Positions 16,943 to 26,215 of a stretch of 64,000 nt of DNA are shown piece by piece. This DNA comes from Vitreoscilla sp. (GTDB lineage: Bacteria; Pseudomonadota; Gammaproteobacteria; Burkholderiales; Burkholderiaceae_C), in NCBI GenBank assembly GCA_018780145.1, contig JADMKA010000045.1, forward strand, positions 31,572-95,571, written 5' to 3'. Both the position numbers and the translations under genes were made by a program. The notes beneath the pieces are model-generated. The model was not told where the DNA came from. It ran no database searches and saw nothing but the letters and a program-made list of their open reading frames with translations. Every line of letters begins with the position of its first letter. The stretch's first letter is position 1.

Positions 16943-18618
16943 GACTTGGCCTCGAAACACGCCGCCGGCAGCAGCCGCCCGCCGTTGCAGCAGGTGCAGA
17001 GCTCGTCATGCCCGATGGCGATGTGGTCGAAATTCACCGAGCCGTGCCGGGCCAGGTGGCTGCGCAGCGTCTTCTCGATGCCCCGGTCGTAGCCGGGCTC
17101 GACGAAATGGGTGCCGCCAGTCGGCGCGGCGGTGATGCGCCCGGCGCGCGCGACCAGCGCGCCGTCCTTGAACACCCATTCGGGCGTCGTGAACATCCTC
17201 TCGCGGTCAGCGTGCTCGCGGTAGACGGCGATGTCGGCGGCCGCCCCGGCGCCCAGGTGGCCGCGGTCGGTCAGGCCCAGCAGGCGGGCCGGCCCCGCCC
17301 GCGTCATGATCGCGATCTCGTGGAGCGAGAGCTCGCGGGTGATCGAGCGCAAAGCGGTGTTGGCCACCACGTCCGGGTGCAGCTTGGCGAGTTGCTCTTC
17401 GCGGAAGCTTCGGTCCATCAGCAGGCGGATCAGGTGCGGGTAGCTGGTGAACGGCCCGCCATTGGGGTGGTCGGTGGTCAGCACAACCCGCCAGGGGTCG
17501 TCGACCAGCAGGAAGATCTCCAGCCCGATCGCCCACTGCAGTGCATTCACATAGCTCTGCTCGCGGTAGCGGAACGGCACCACGCCGCAGCCGGCTTCGC
17601 ACTCGATGTCGGCACCACTCCATTTGCGCGGGTTGGCGAAGCCCGACTGCGCATGCTGGCGCATCGTGTCGCCCGAGGCCGTGACCGTCTGGCCGAACAT
17701 GATCTGGCCGACGTCGATGCTGACGTTCTTGTTGGCGTTCACCGCCTCGGCCAGCTGCAGCGCGGCCGACGAGAACTTCTTGGGCCCGTCGGTGCCGTAC
17801 GCGTGGAACTGCACATGGGTGAGGTGCCCGGGCAAGCCCTCGAGGGCGGCGATGGTGTCGAGCGTCGACTCGATGTTGCCGGCCACGCCCAGGTTGCTGC
17901 CGTGAATGTGCAGCGGGTGCGGCACGCCGAGTTCGCGCAAGGCGCGCGCCAGCGTCTGAACCACCTGGCGTGGCGTGACGTGCCAGTGCCGGTGCTCTTC
18001 GTCGACGTCGAGCTTGCGCTGGTTGAACTTGAAGGCCGATATGCCGCCGGGGTTGACCACCTTGACGCCCATCGCCTTGCTGGCGTGGATGGTCCAGGCG
18101 GTGTAGTCGCGGATGCGCGCGAAGTCCCACCCTTCAGCCAGCATCTGCAGGAACAACTCGTCGTTGCCCAGCATCACGTAGGCACCATGGTCGAGGATGG
18201 GCGTGTCGCCCATCTCCAGGTGGGTTTGGCGCGCATTGCAGGCCATCATGGCCGGCTCGAAGGCCGCCGTATAGCCCATCTCGACGTAGCGGTAGCCGGT
18301 GGCCAGCGTGCCGGGCGTGCAGGTGCCGCAGGAGGGCAGCTCGATCGGGTTGTCGGGCAGCGCGATCGGGTTCCCTTGGGCCCGATGGTCTTCCGGCAGC
18401 AACATGCGGGCAAGGTTGACCTTGCCGCCGCCGATGTGGGTGTGCATGTCGATGCCACCCGCCATCACGATGCAGCCGGAGACATCGATCTCGTCGTCCA
18501 CGTGCTCGCTGGCTGCGAGCGCCACGATGCGGCCGCCGCGCACGCCGACGTCGCGCACATCGTCGACACCGTTGGCGGGGTCGATGACCCGCCCTCCGCG
18601 CAAGCGCAACGTGGTCAT
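16939..18618 (-). CDS. fhcA: Formyltransferase/hydrolase complex subunit A (formylmethanofuran hydrolase)
   Basis: The 559-residue amidohydrolase-fold protein corresponds to FmdA/FwdA and hydrolyses formyl-methylofuran to formate. It opens with RLRGGRVIDPANGVDDVRDV, and the metal-binding start of the amidohydrolase barrel is DMHTHIGGGKVN. Further histidines lie in LHIHGSNLG and THVQFHAYG, and an Asp in TTDHPNGG. The ATG at 18618 overlaps the fhcB stop by four bases. All expected barrel motifs are present, so it should be active. Confidence 0.95.
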   Translation of the reverse strand: MTTLRLRGGRVIDPANGVDDVRDVGVRGGRIVALAASEHVDDEIDVSGCIVMAGGIDMHTHIGGGKVNLARMLLPEDHRAQGNPIALPDNPIELPSCGTCTPGTLATGYRYVEMGYTAAFEPAMMACNARQTHLEMGDTPILDHGAYVMLGNDELFLQMLAEGWDFARIRDYTAWTIHASKAMGVKVVNPGGISAFKFNQRKLDVDEEHRHWHVTPRQVVQTLARALRELGVPHPLHIHGSNLGVAGNIESTLDTIAALEGLPGHLTHVQFHAYGTDGPKKFSSAALQLAEAVNANKNVSIDVGQIMFGQTVTASGDTMRQHAQSGFANPRKWSGADIECEAGCGVVPFRYREQSYVNALQWAIGLEIFLLVDDPWRVVLTTDHPNGGPFTSYPHLIRLLMDRSFREEQLAKLHPDVVANTALRSITRELSLHEIAIMTRAGPARLLGLTDRGHLGAGAAADIAVYREHADRERMFTTPEWVFKDGALVARAGRITAAPTGGTHFVEPGYDRGIEKTLRSHLARHGSVNFDHIAIGHDELCTCCNGGRLLPAACFEAKS

Positions 18619-19913
18619 GCGCCTGCTCCCGCGCGCAGGCTGCCGAGCGCCGCGGTCAACCGGCCGAGCACCTCGGCCACGCCGGGCAAGCCATCGCGGT
18701 AGACCGGGAACAAGGGCAGGACCACGCCGCCGTCGGTGCGAAACAGGTGCCCCGCCGAGCCGATGCCCGGGGTCGAGACGGGGATGAACACCAGGTCTGC
18801 ACCGGCACCCCGCGGCGCCGGAGCGCTGGCCGGGTGGCCCAGCACGATCTGCGGCAGCGTCGTGGCCGGCGGCGACGCGGTCGGGTCGAAACTCGACACC
18901 CACAGCAAGGCGTCCACGGCGCCGTCGGCCAGCAGGCGCGACGCATCGAAGAGCAGCGGTTCGTGCTCGAGCCCGCCCGGCCCTGCCCGCGAGCGCAGCG
19001 GCAGCCCCGACAACCAGGTGAAGGCCTGGTTGACCGTGCCGGCGCCGTCGCCGCCACCGACCCACAGCACGGCTGCGCGCGTGCGGCGGTTCAGCTCGCT
19101 CACCGCCCGATACAAGCCCTCCATGATCAACGCACCCTGGGCTGGCAGGTCAGCCACGGCCCCCACGAACACGGCGTAGCGCGCCGCGTGCAGGCGGGCC
19201 GCCAGCGCCGCCAGGGCGGGCGGCGCTTCATGCAGCGTGCGCCCGGCCACGAGGGCGCCGAGCAAGGCGACCGTCTCGAACAAATCGCCTTGAAGCGGCA
19301 CCGATTCGGCGCTCACCTGCGCCAGGCCGCCCAGCGCGTCCACGTCGTCGGCGGACCCGCCCAGGATGACGATGTGGCGCTCGGACACGGTGTCCTCACC
19401 CATGCCGCAGCGTTGCCACAAGCGCGGCGCCGTCTGCGTCTGCAGGCCGCCGACGAAGACGATGAGATCGGCGCGCGTGCGCACCTCGGCCAGCGTGGTG
19501 ACAAAACCACCGTGGTCCTGCAGCGTGCGCTGGCCGTGCATCAGGGCCGCGCCCTGCGCCGCGTCGCTGATCGCCCCCGAGTCACAGGCGAGCCGATACA
19601 GCGCCCGCGCGCCCGCCACGTCGGTGCCCAGCCCAGCGAACAAGGGCTGGCGGCTGCCGGCGAGCACGCGCGCAGCGGCCGATATCGCCGCGTCGAGCCC
19701 GCACGCCTGACCGTTGAGGGTGGGAGTCGCCGTCGACGGCGTGGTGGCGAAGCGCTTGATCGCTGCCTGTGCCAGCGCGCAGTCGCCGCCGACGAGCTCG
19801 AACGATCCGTCGGGCTGCCCGACTCGGACGGCCAGGTCATCGCACAACAAGGGGCAGAACGGGCAGGTCCAGGGCGTGGTCATGGCACTGGAAGGGCTGG
19901 CAGCGTCGGTCAT
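18615..19913 (-). CDS. fhcB: Formyltransferase/hydrolase complex subunit B
   Basis: The 432-residue protein is related to the molybdopterin-type subunit B of formylmethanofuran dehydrogenase (FmdB/FwdB). It has WTCPFCPLLCDD near the N-terminus, GGDCALAQ, and DALLWVSSFDP near the end. In bacterial Fhc this subunit does not act as a redox enzyme and is thought to be structural. I chose the ATG at 19913; the in-frame ATG at 19883 is also possible. It heads the fhcBADC run, 220 bases downstream of the HisA-like gene. That gap contains no gene and probably holds its promoter. Confidence 0.92.
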   Translation of the reverse strand: MTDAASPSSAMTTPWTCPFCPLLCDDLAVRVGQPDGSFELVGGDCALAQAAIKRFATTPSTATPTLNGQACGLDAAISAAARVLAGSRQPLFAGLGTDVAGARALYRLACDSGAISDAAQGAALMHGQRTLQDHGGFVTTLAEVRTRADLIVFVGGLQTQTAPRLWQRCGMGEDTVSERHIVILGGSADDVDALGGLAQVSAESVPLQGDLFETVALLGALVAGRTLHEAPPALAALAARLHAARYAVFVGAVADLPAQGALIMEGLYRAVSELNRRTRAAVLWVGGGDGAGTVNQAFTWLSGLPLRSRAGPGGLEHEPLLFDASRLLADGAVDALLWVSSFDPTASPPATTLPQIVLGHPASAPAPRGAGADLVFIPVSTPGIGSAGHLFRTDGGVVLPLFPVYRDGLPGVAEVLGRLTAALGSLRAGAGA

Positions 19914-20133
19914 GTGGCAACGATCACGCAAGCCACATGCCACTCAGGGGAGACCCCGCCCGTCGCCGAGCTCGCCCTGAGCCGGCGGCCAAAACTGCAA
20001 CACTATGTAGCGTTTCTGGCGGCGGTGGGCAGCAGGACCCGCCATCTGGCCCGATCCAACGCGGTGGCACGAAACGTGATGCATGCCAGCCCATGTCGTT
20101 GTTGCAACCCATGTCCTCCAGCCCGCCGGCGCG

Positions 20134-20868
20134 TCAGCCGGGCAGGCGTGGCGGCGGCCCTTCGATCCTTGAAAGCCGGCCATCATGCAGCGCACTGGCC
20201 ACCAGCCAGGCGTCGGCACCGGCCTCCTGCGCCCGCACCAGGTCTGCTTCGTCACGGATCCCGCCCGCCCCCACGAGGGTGATGTGTGGTGCCTTGTCTC
20301 GAAGCTCACGCAAGGTGTCCAGATCCGGTCCCGCGTTCGATCCCACGCGCTCCAGGGTCATGACGATGACGCGAGGAGGCCACAGGGCCACCGCGTCCCA
20401 GCAGCCGGAAGGATCCAGCCGCTCGCCGCCCCGCCGGTCGAGCGACAAGACGGCGCCGTGGCGCCGAGGCTGCGGCGCACCGAAGCAGCGTTCGAGCGCC
20501 TCCGGCGAGCGCAAGGATTCGCTGCCGAAAACGGGCACCAGGCGATCGGCGAGCGGCCCAAGCCGGTGGCGCAGGCGTTCAGCATCCGCCGCGTCGGCGA
20601 AACCACCATCGACCCACAGCTCGAGATCGGGCAAGCCGTGCAGCAGCGCACGAAGGACCTCGACCTGGACCCTGCCGCCCATCAGCGCGTCGAGATCGGC
20701 CACGTACAGTTGCCGTGCCGCACCGTGCTCGCACAGGGCCCGCGCCACGGCCAAGGGCTCGCTGCCCTGGCACAGGGCCGAGACGATGGGCTGGTATGTC
20801 GACCGCTGGCCTCCCACGGCGCGCACCACCTGGCCCTGCATCAGGTCGATGACGGGAATGAGGATCAT
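20134..20868 (-). CDS. HisA-like TIM-barrel protein of H4MPT-linked C1 clusters
   Basis: The 244-residue protein resembles phosphoribosylformimino-AICAR isomerase (HisA): ILIPVIDLMQGQVVRAVGG at the start, WVDGGFADA, and VGAGGIRDEADL near the phosphate-binding C-terminus. No histidine-biosynthesis gene is nearby. Proteins of this divergent HisA-related group are found in methanogens and H4MPT-using bacteria, where the reaction is not established. It begins only 21 bases from the divergent ATP-grasp gene and points towards fhcB. Confidence 0.8.
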   Translation of the reverse strand: MILIPVIDLMQGQVVRAVGGQRSTYQPIVSALCQGSEPLAVARALCEHGAARQLYVADLDALMGGRVQVEVLRALLHGLPDLELWVDGGFADAADAERLRHRLGPLADRLVPVFGSESLRSPEALERCFGAPQPRRHGAVLSLDRRGGERLDPSGCWDAVALWPPRVIVMTLERVGSNAGPDLDTLRELRDKAPHITLVGAGGIRDEADLVRAQEAGADAWLVASALHDGRLSRIEGPPPRLPG

Positions 20869-20889
20869 GCTGAATCGACGGGATGGGTC

Positions 20890-21849
20890 ATGACACGGGT
20901 GTTCGTGTACGAGTATCTCAGTGGCGGCGGGCTCATGGATGGTGACGGTGCGGAAAGCGAAGAGCTGCTCTCCATGGGCCTGTCGATGCGCAGCGCTGTA
21001 CTCGACGATCTCATGCGGCTGAACGATTGCATCATTGGCGCCGCCACCGGTGTGGGTATGCCGGCACCCCTCGCGCCGGTGCTGCCGGTGACGCCGCGCG
21101 CCGGCGAGGCGCCGTTCGACTTCGTGGCTCGTGAGTCGGCGGCCCACGACCTGACCTGGGTGATCGCCCCGGAAACGGATGGCCTGCTCGCCGGCTTCCA
21201 CCGGGTGGTGGAGCCCGATCGCTGGCTCGGCTGCGACGGCGACTCGATTCGATTGGCCACGGCCAAGCGCGCCACCTTGCTGCGCCTGGCCGCTCACGGG
21301 GTGACGACGCCGCTGGCCTTCATCGATGCGCCTGAGGTCAGCCGGTGGGTGGTCAAGCCGGACGATGGCGCGGGTGGCGTGGCGACCCGCGTGCACACCC
21401 GCGAGGGTTCCGCCCGGCACGACTGGTCACAGCGCTCGGTCGACGGCGCCGCCTTGTCACTGGAGCCCTGGGTGGAGGGCGAGCCGCTGAGCCTGTCGCT
21501 GCTGTGCACCAGCGCCGGTACCGAACTGCTGAGCGTGAATCGCCAGCACATCGCCATCGACGGCGCCGGTCAGCTGGCCTTCCGTGGTGTCGAGGTGAAC
21601 GCCATCGCCGCCACCGACCCTCGCACACCCCGCCTTCGCGCGCTGGCGGCACAAGTGAGGCAGAGCATTCCAGGCTTGCAGGGCTTCGTCGGCATCGACC
21701 TGGTCTGGCATGCGCATTGCGGGCCGGTCGTGATCGAGGTCAACCCGCGGGTGACCTGTGCCTATGCCGGGCTGTCGTCCGCGCTGGGCCGCAATTTGGC
21801 CGCCGACGTCATGCAAGCCCACTTCCAAACGCTCCATGCCCATGCCTGA
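20890..21849 (+). CDS. ATP-grasp ligase, MfnD-like (methylofuran biosynthesis)
   Basis: The 319-residue protein has ATP-grasp features: VVKPDDGAGGVATRVH (ATP-binding lysine and Gly-rich loop), LEPWVEGEPLSLS, and the metal site VVIEVNPRVTCAY. It resembles the group containing MfnD, which joins glutamate to tyramine in methanofuran synthesis. Homologues in methylotroph H4MPT islands are needed for C1 growth in some species. In bacterial methylofuran, tyrosine rather than tyramine may be the acceptor, so the exact substrate is uncertain. It starts a three-gene plus-strand unit and overlaps the next gene by eight bases. Confidence 0.8.
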   Translation: MTRVFVYEYLSGGGLMDGDGAESEELLSMGLSMRSAVLDDLMRLNDCIIGAATGVGMPAPLAPVLPVTPRAGEAPFDFVARESAAHDLTWVIAPETDGLLAGFHRVVEPDRWLGCDGDSIRLATAKRATLLRLAAHGVTTPLAFIDAPEVSRWVVKPDDGAGGVATRVHTREGSARHDWSQRSVDGAALSLEPWVEGEPLSLSLLCTSAGTELLSVNRQHIAIDGAGQLAFRGVEVNAIAATDPRTPRLRALAAQVRQSIPGLQGFVGIDLVWHAHCGPVVIEVNPRVTCAYAGLSSALGRNLAADVMQAHFQTLHAHA

Positions 21850-22903
21850 TCGCACCATCGTCGGGTGGGATGTGGGCGGCGCCCACCTCAAGGCCTGCCT
21901 CATGCAACGTGGCCAGGTGGTCGACGTGGCGCAGTGGGCCTGCCCCCTCTGGCAAGGCATGGCGCATCTCGAACACGCGCTCGAGGCCGCCGGCCAGCGC
22001 TGGCCGGCCCTGGATGAGGCACGGCACGCGGTGACGATGACCGGCGAAATGGTCGACCTGTTCGCTGACCGAGAGGACGGCGTGCAACGCATTGCCCGGC
22101 AGATGTCGCAGTCCCTTCGACCGTCGGACGCCACCGCGTTGCAGTTCTTCGCGGGCGACAGCGGCTGGCTGGGCCTGCACGATGTCGCCCGCCACTGGGA
22201 GCGCATCGCGTCGGCGAACTGGCTGGCCACGGCCCGGCACGCGGCGCTGAGCTTCGGACACGGCGTGCTGGTCGACATCGGCAGCACCACGACCGACCTG
22301 GTCGTCTTCAAGGGCGGCCGGGTGGCCAGCAGCAGCCGCACAGATGCGGACCGGCTGGCCACCGGCGAGCTCGTCTATCACGGCGTGGTCCGCACGCCGC
22401 TGTGCGCCATCGCCCATCGCATCGATTGGCGTGGCACGCCCCACAACGTGATGAACGAGTTCTTTGCGACGACGGCCGATGTCTATCGGCTCACCGGCGA
22501 CCTGGACCCGGCGCACGACCTGTACCCGAGTGCCGACGGCGCGCCCAAGGACCCGCTCTCGACCCGCCGGCGCCTGGCTCGCATGATCGGGCTGGACGAA
22601 CGCGACGGCGCCCCCGAGGACTGGCTCGCCTTTGCCCGGGCCTGGCGTACCTGCCAAGTTGCCGAACTGGGCAGTCAGTTGCGCCGCGTCATGGCGTCGC
22701 ATCCGCTGCCCCGTGACGCCATCGTCGTCCGTGCGGGTTGTGGCGGCTTCCTGGTCGAGGAGGTGATCGCCCATGCCGGGGCACACCCGACCATGCCGGT
22801 CCGGTCTTACGGAGCCGACGTGGCCCGGGCGGTGGCCGATTGGGCCAAGGTGTGCGCGGCCTCGGTCGCCGTCGCGGCGCTGCTCGACCGGGAGTCCCGC
22901 TGA
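21842..22903 (+). CDS. H4MPT-linked C1 pathway protein, MfnF-like (hydantoinase/oxoprolinase-type fold)
   Basis: The 353-residue protein opens with IVGWDVGGAHLKACLM and has a second phosphate-binding segment VLVDIGSTTTDLVVFKGG and GCGGFLVEEV near the end. These are marks of an ASKHA-like fold shared with hydantoinase/oxoprolinase proteins. The family tracks with H4MPT-dependent C1 metabolism, and its methanogen member is thought to be MfnF, which couples the furan pyrophosphate to the tyramine-glutamate part of methanofuran. Its placement directly before the MfnE-like kinase supports this. An ATG six bases upstream (21836) is equally possible. Confidence 0.78.
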   Translation: MPDRTIVGWDVGGAHLKACLMQRGQVVDVAQWACPLWQGMAHLEHALEAAGQRWPALDEARHAVTMTGEMVDLFADREDGVQRIARQMSQSLRPSDATALQFFAGDSGWLGLHDVARHWERIASANWLATARHAALSFGHGVLVDIGSTTTDLVVFKGGRVASSSRTDADRLATGELVYHGVVRTPLCAIAHRIDWRGTPHNVMNEFFATTADVYRLTGDLDPAHDLYPSADGAPKDPLSTRRRLARMIGLDERDGAPEDWLAFARAWRTCQVAELGSQLRRVMASHPLPRDAIVVRAGCGGFLVEEVIAHAGAHPTMPVRSYGADVARAVADWAKVCAASVAVAALLDRESR

Positions 22904-23502
22904 TGTGGATCGTCAAGCTGGGCGGCAGCCTGGGGGGCGACCCGATGCTGCTCGAGTGGCTGGACCTCCTCGCCCAGCTCGGCGGCGGGCGCGTCACGGT
23001 GGTGTGCGGGGGCGGCAGCCTCGCCGACGAGGTGCGGCGCTTGCAGGCGCATTGGCAGTTCGATGATCTGGCTGCCCACAACATGGCGGTGCTGGCGATG
23101 GCACAGGTGGCCTATCAGTTCCACGCACTCAACCCGATGCTGAGGTTGACCACCAGCAAGTCCGACATCCGGCGCGTGCTGCAGAAAGGGCAGACCGCCT
23201 TGTGGCTGCCCTTCGAGTTGCAGCGTGATCAGCCCGATGCCAACTCGAACTGGGACGCCACCTCGGACAGCATCGCGCTCGACCTGGCGCGCAAGCTCAA
23301 CGCCGAACGGCTGGTGATGGTGAAGTCATGCACAGTCGACCCCTTGCTGTCGTTGGCGCAGCTGGGCGACGCCGGCATCGTCGACCGGCGCTTTGCCACG
23401 CTGTCGGACGGTGTGTCGTTCCCGATCGAGTTCCTGCACAAGCACGACCTGGACCGCATGCGCGGCCTGCTGCTGGGCGATCCCAGATCAGTGGCCCCCT
23501 GA
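22903..23502 (+). CDS. Amino-acid-kinase-fold protein, MfnE-like
   Basis: The 199-residue protein has the amino acid kinase fold: WIVKLGGSLGG at the N-terminus (nucleotide phosphate loop), VVCGGGSLADEVR, and TSDSIALDLARKLNAERLVMVKSC in the ATP-binding half. MfnE in methanogens phosphorylates the aminomethylfuran phosphate to its diphosphate before coupling. Its ATG shares one base with the stop of the MfnF-like gene (TGATG), which implies translational coupling. It ends 15 bases from the convergent mfnB stop. Confidence 0.78.
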   Translation: MWIVKLGGSLGGDPMLLEWLDLLAQLGGGRVTVVCGGGSLADEVRRLQAHWQFDDLAAHNMAVLAMAQVAYQFHALNPMLRLTTSKSDIRRVLQKGQTALWLPFELQRDQPDANSNWDATSDSIALDLARKLNAERLVMVKSCTVDPLLSLAQLGDAGIVDRRFATLSDGVSFPIEFLHKHDLDRMRGLLLGDPRSVAP

Positions 23503-23517
23503 CCGACACACCAACCG

Positions 23518-24219
23518 CTACGAGCCGCAAGTGGCCATGGCGTTGTCGCCGCGCATGGCGACGACGAGTTGGCGCAGGCGCAGCGGATCGAGGGCCGCAG
23601 CACGGTCACCGTTGCAGACGGCACTCCTGAAGCCGGCGAAATCGGCCCCCAGTGCCCTCAGGGCCGCGGCATCCGCCAGGCGCAGCGCGCCTGCCAGGCC
23701 CACCAGCTGGCCGGCCGCTCGGCCGCAGGCCACGAAGCGCTCCAACTCCGCTCGCGGGACCAACTCGAGCAGACTGCCCGAGGCCTTGTCCGCGGTGTCC
23801 GCCATGACCGCCGGGAAGCCCAGCCCGCAGGCGTGCTGGAGCAGGCGGATATCGAGGCCCCGATCGGCGAGAAAGACCGGCACGACGGGCCAGGCGCAGC
23901 GGGCCAGTTCATCCAGCACGCCGATCGCAAGCGGCCCAGGCTCGATGCCCACCTTGACATAGTCGACCCCGCAGCAGCCCACCGCAGAAACCTGCGCCAG
24001 GATCTCGTCGAGCCGATCCATGGGAACGTCGCCGATGGTGGCGCTCACCGGCAAGGCGATGCGCCGGGTGCCCAATGCGGCCACGATCGCACGGATGGTG
24101 GCGATCGGCAGCCCGCCCAACGCGCCGGCGCCGGGCTCCTTCAGGTCGATGAAATCGACACCGCCGCGGGCCGCGGCCATCGCCTCATCGACGCTGCGCA
24201 CACTGACGAGCAGCCGCAT
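23518..24219 (-). CDS. mfnB: (5-formylfuran-3-yl)methyl phosphate synthase
   Basis: The 233-residue TIM-barrel protein matches MfnB, which builds the furan ring of methanofuran from two molecules of glyceraldehyde 3-phosphate. Visible marks are the N-terminal RLLVSVRSVDEAMAA, DFIDLKEPGAGALG with the catalytic-type lysine, DYVKVGIEPG, VMADTADKA and the C-terminal GFRSAVCNGDR. It is the last gene of a minus-strand unit that begins with the sigma-54 activator and shares one base with the upstream DUF447 gene. Together with the MfnD, E and F-like genes it indicates local synthesis of methylofuran. Confidence 0.88.
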   Translation of the reverse strand: MRLLVSVRSVDEAMAAARGGVDFIDLKEPGAGALGGLPIATIRAIVAALGTRRIALPVSATIGDVPMDRLDEILAQVSAVGCCGVDYVKVGIEPGPLAIGVLDELARCAWPVVPVFLADRGLDIRLLQHACGLGFPAVMADTADKASGSLLELVPRAELERFVACGRAAGQLVGLAGALRLADAAALRALGADFAGFRSAVCNGDRAAALDPLRLRQLVVAMRGDNAMATCGS

Positions 24220-24800
24220 CAGCGCAGCACCTCGGCGGTAGCGCGGTGGCGGGCCACGGCCTCGATGAGCCACGACCAGGCTTCACGTTCCTCGGGCCCG
24301 GCGGTCTTGTCGATGGCAATCTGCAGGTAGGCCAACTCGGCGTCCACCTTGGCCGGTGCCAGCATGCGCAAGCGGCTGACCAGGATGGCCCCTTCGATCA
24401 CAGCCGACTGAGCCCGGTTGAAACCCACGAACGGCGCGTGGTTCACCTCGTGGACACGCGCCATGCTCAGCACCGGGCGCTGGGCATCGTCGCTGGCCTT
24501 GATGAGCCGCAACTCGAGGTGGCTGAGCGCGCACGTCAGCCTGACTCCGGGCACGGCTTGTGTGGGTGCGACAGGCCAGTCTTTGCGCCCCGTGACGCAG
24601 CCGGCAAACACCCGCGTGTCGGTCAGGATGTTGAGCACGGCATGGCCGGTCGCGATGATGTTGTCGTGCGTCGCCGAGGGCTTGAACGGCATCAGCACCA
24701 CCACGCCCTCGCCCTGGTAGCGAACGCCCATCGGTGCCACGTGCGGCCGCCCCTGGGTGTCGACCGTCGTGACGACGTTCTCGAAGATCACGTCGTTCAT
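24219..24800 (-). CDS. DUF447-family protein (flavin-binding-like), H4MPT-associated
   Basis: The 193-residue protein resembles the DUF447 group, found mostly in methanogens and H4MPT-using bacteria. It has a split-barrel flavoreductase-like N-terminus (VIFENVVTTVDTQGRPHVAPMG, then VLMPFKPSATHDNI) and FVGFNRAQSAVIEGAILVSRL in the C-terminal half. FMN binding is plausible, but no reaction is known. The start overlaps the DHPS-like gene stop by four bases, and the stop shares a base with the mfnB start, so it sits inside the cofactor operon. Confidence 0.78.
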   Translation of the reverse strand: MNDVIFENVVTTVDTQGRPHVAPMGVRYQGEGVVVLMPFKPSATHDNIIATGHAVLNILTDTRVFAGCVTGRKDWPVAPTQAVPGVRLTCALSHLELRLIKASDDAQRPVLSMARVHEVNHAPFVGFNRAQSAVIEGAILVSRLRMLAPAKVDAELAYLQIAIDKTAGPEEREAWSWLIEAVARHRATAEVLR

Positions 24801-26215
24801 TGCCCGGGCTCGCTGGTGGGTGGGGTCTTGGGGTTGTTCGTGCTCATCGTCGTCCCCGGTGCGCACCACCGGTTCAGGTCATCGGTCTGTCGGTCCGCGG
24901 CGCAGCCCCAGTCGAGAGGCTGGTCCTGCACATAGCGCTTGCCCAGGCGCCAGGCGATCTCCGCACGTGCAAGTTCCACGCCCATGTAGAAGGCATGGGC
25001 GGCATCGTCGTCGAGCCGCAGTTGCGGCCACAGCTCGAAGGGATCTTGCCCAAGCCGAAGCCCGTCCCGGTTGTACACATGCAGCCCTGCACGCGTGATC
25101 TGGACGCGAAAGTTCGGGTCGCGCACGAGCGCGGCCGTGGCATCGATCTCTGCCGGCGTGTCGGGGAAGGGGTGCTTGGCGTGCACCGTCATCAGCGCAT
25201 CGCTGATCCCCTTGGGCAAGGCGTTCAGGCGCGTGGCAGCGTGCATGATGCGGCGCGCCCAATCGGCCTCGCGCACCGCGCGCCGGGCGTGCTCGCTGAC
25301 CTGGGTGGTCAGCACGGCCGCCACCTTCAGCTCCGCGGCGATGCCGAACAGGACCGCATTGATGCCGCTGGTATCCGCCTCGGTGAGCTCGGTCAGGTTG
25401 CCGACGCCCATCATGATCGGCACCTCCGGGAAGCGCGAGCGCAGGCGGTGGTAGCGGACGATGGAGGCCGTCAGGCCGAAGGGAATCGGGTCGAGGATGG
25501 GGTCGGCCATGAACGGCCTGCCGCGCCGCTGCATCGTCTCGATCGCTTCATGCAGCGACGCCTCGTCGGCCGGCTCGCGCGGGATCAGGATCGGTGTCGA
25601 ATCGACCTCGTCGGCCACCCACAGGGTGTCCAGGCTGAGGCTGAGAAGATAGTCGGCCCCCGCCCTGCCCCCGCGCACCAGCTCGGCCGGGTCCATCGAG
25701 TCGACGCTGACCTGGAAGCCCTCGGCCTTCAGGGCCTGGACGCTCTCTGCGAGGTGGTCGAAGCGCGTTTCAGGCAGCCCGCCCAGGTCGATGACATTCG
25801 CGCCGTCGGCCGCGTAGCGCCTGGCGCGCTCGATGATCCCTCCCACCGTCAAGCGCGGCGCGTCGACGATCTCGGCAAAGATGGCCACCTCGTACTCGCC
25901 CAGATCGATGGGCTTGGCCGCCCGGTCGAAATAGCGCGGCAGATCCTTCAACTCCTCCGGGCCGCGCTGCACGGGAATGCCGAAGTGCCGCGTCAGCGCG
26001 TCGAGGTCACCACGGCAGCGGCCCGGCACGATGATGCGGTGGGCCTGCACCGGCGCGGCAACGCGGCGGCGGATCATGTCGGCCGTCATCAGCGCCGCCA
26101 CCTGCAGGCCGATCTCGCGCACCTCCCAGGTGAACGGCGCCGCGTCGATGCCGCCCAGGACCCGCTCCAGCCCAGGCTGGGCCAGCCGGCCCGTCAGGAA
26201 GACGATGTGTTCCAT
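24797..26215 (-). CDS. Dihydropteroate-synthase-related protein of H4MPT clusters
   Basis: The 472-residue protein has an N-terminal domain of about 110 residues, a central TIM barrel resembling dihydropteroate synthase (GANVIDLGGLPET, VSVDSMDPAEL, FMADPILDP, MMGVGNLTELTEAD), and a long C-terminal extension ending in a Thr/Pro-rich tail. The family occurs with H4MPT in archaea and methylotrophs. It may join a pterin pyrophosphate to the beta-RFA part of H4MPT in place of pABA, but this is not proven here. It overlaps the flavoprotein gene by 22 bases and the DUF447 gene by four. Confidence 0.82.
   Translation of the reverse strand: MEHIVFLTGRLAQPGLERVLGGIDAAPFTWEVREIGLQVAALMTADMIRRRVAAPVQAHRIIVPGRCRGDLDALTRHFGIPVQRGPEELKDLPRYFDRAAKPIDLGEYEVAIFAEIVDAPRLTVGGIIERARRYAADGANVIDLGGLPETRFDHLAESVQALKAEGFQVSVDSMDPAELVRGGRAGADYLLSLSLDTLWVADEVDSTPILIPREPADEASLHEAIETMQRRGRPFMADPILDPIPFGLTASIVRYHRLRSRFPEVPIMMGVGNLTELTEADTSGINAVLFGIAAELKVAAVLTTQVSEHARRAVREADWARRIMHAATRLNALPKGISDALMTVHAKHPFPDTPAEIDATAALVRDPNFRVQITRAGLHVYNRDGLRLGQDPFELWPQLRLDDDAAHAFYMGVELARAEIAWRLGKRYVQDQPLDWGCAADRQTDDLNRWCAPGTTMSTNNPKTPPTSEPGQ

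Noticed and set aside
20134..20868. hisA of histidine biosynthesis
   Set aside because: No his genes are adjacent and the sequence diverges from HisA; its place between fhc and methylofuran genes points to the H4MPT-associated relatives.
24797..26215. folP, ordinary dihydropteroate synthase
   Set aside because: It is much longer than FolP, with extra N- and C-terminal domains, and it sits inside the H4MPT operon.
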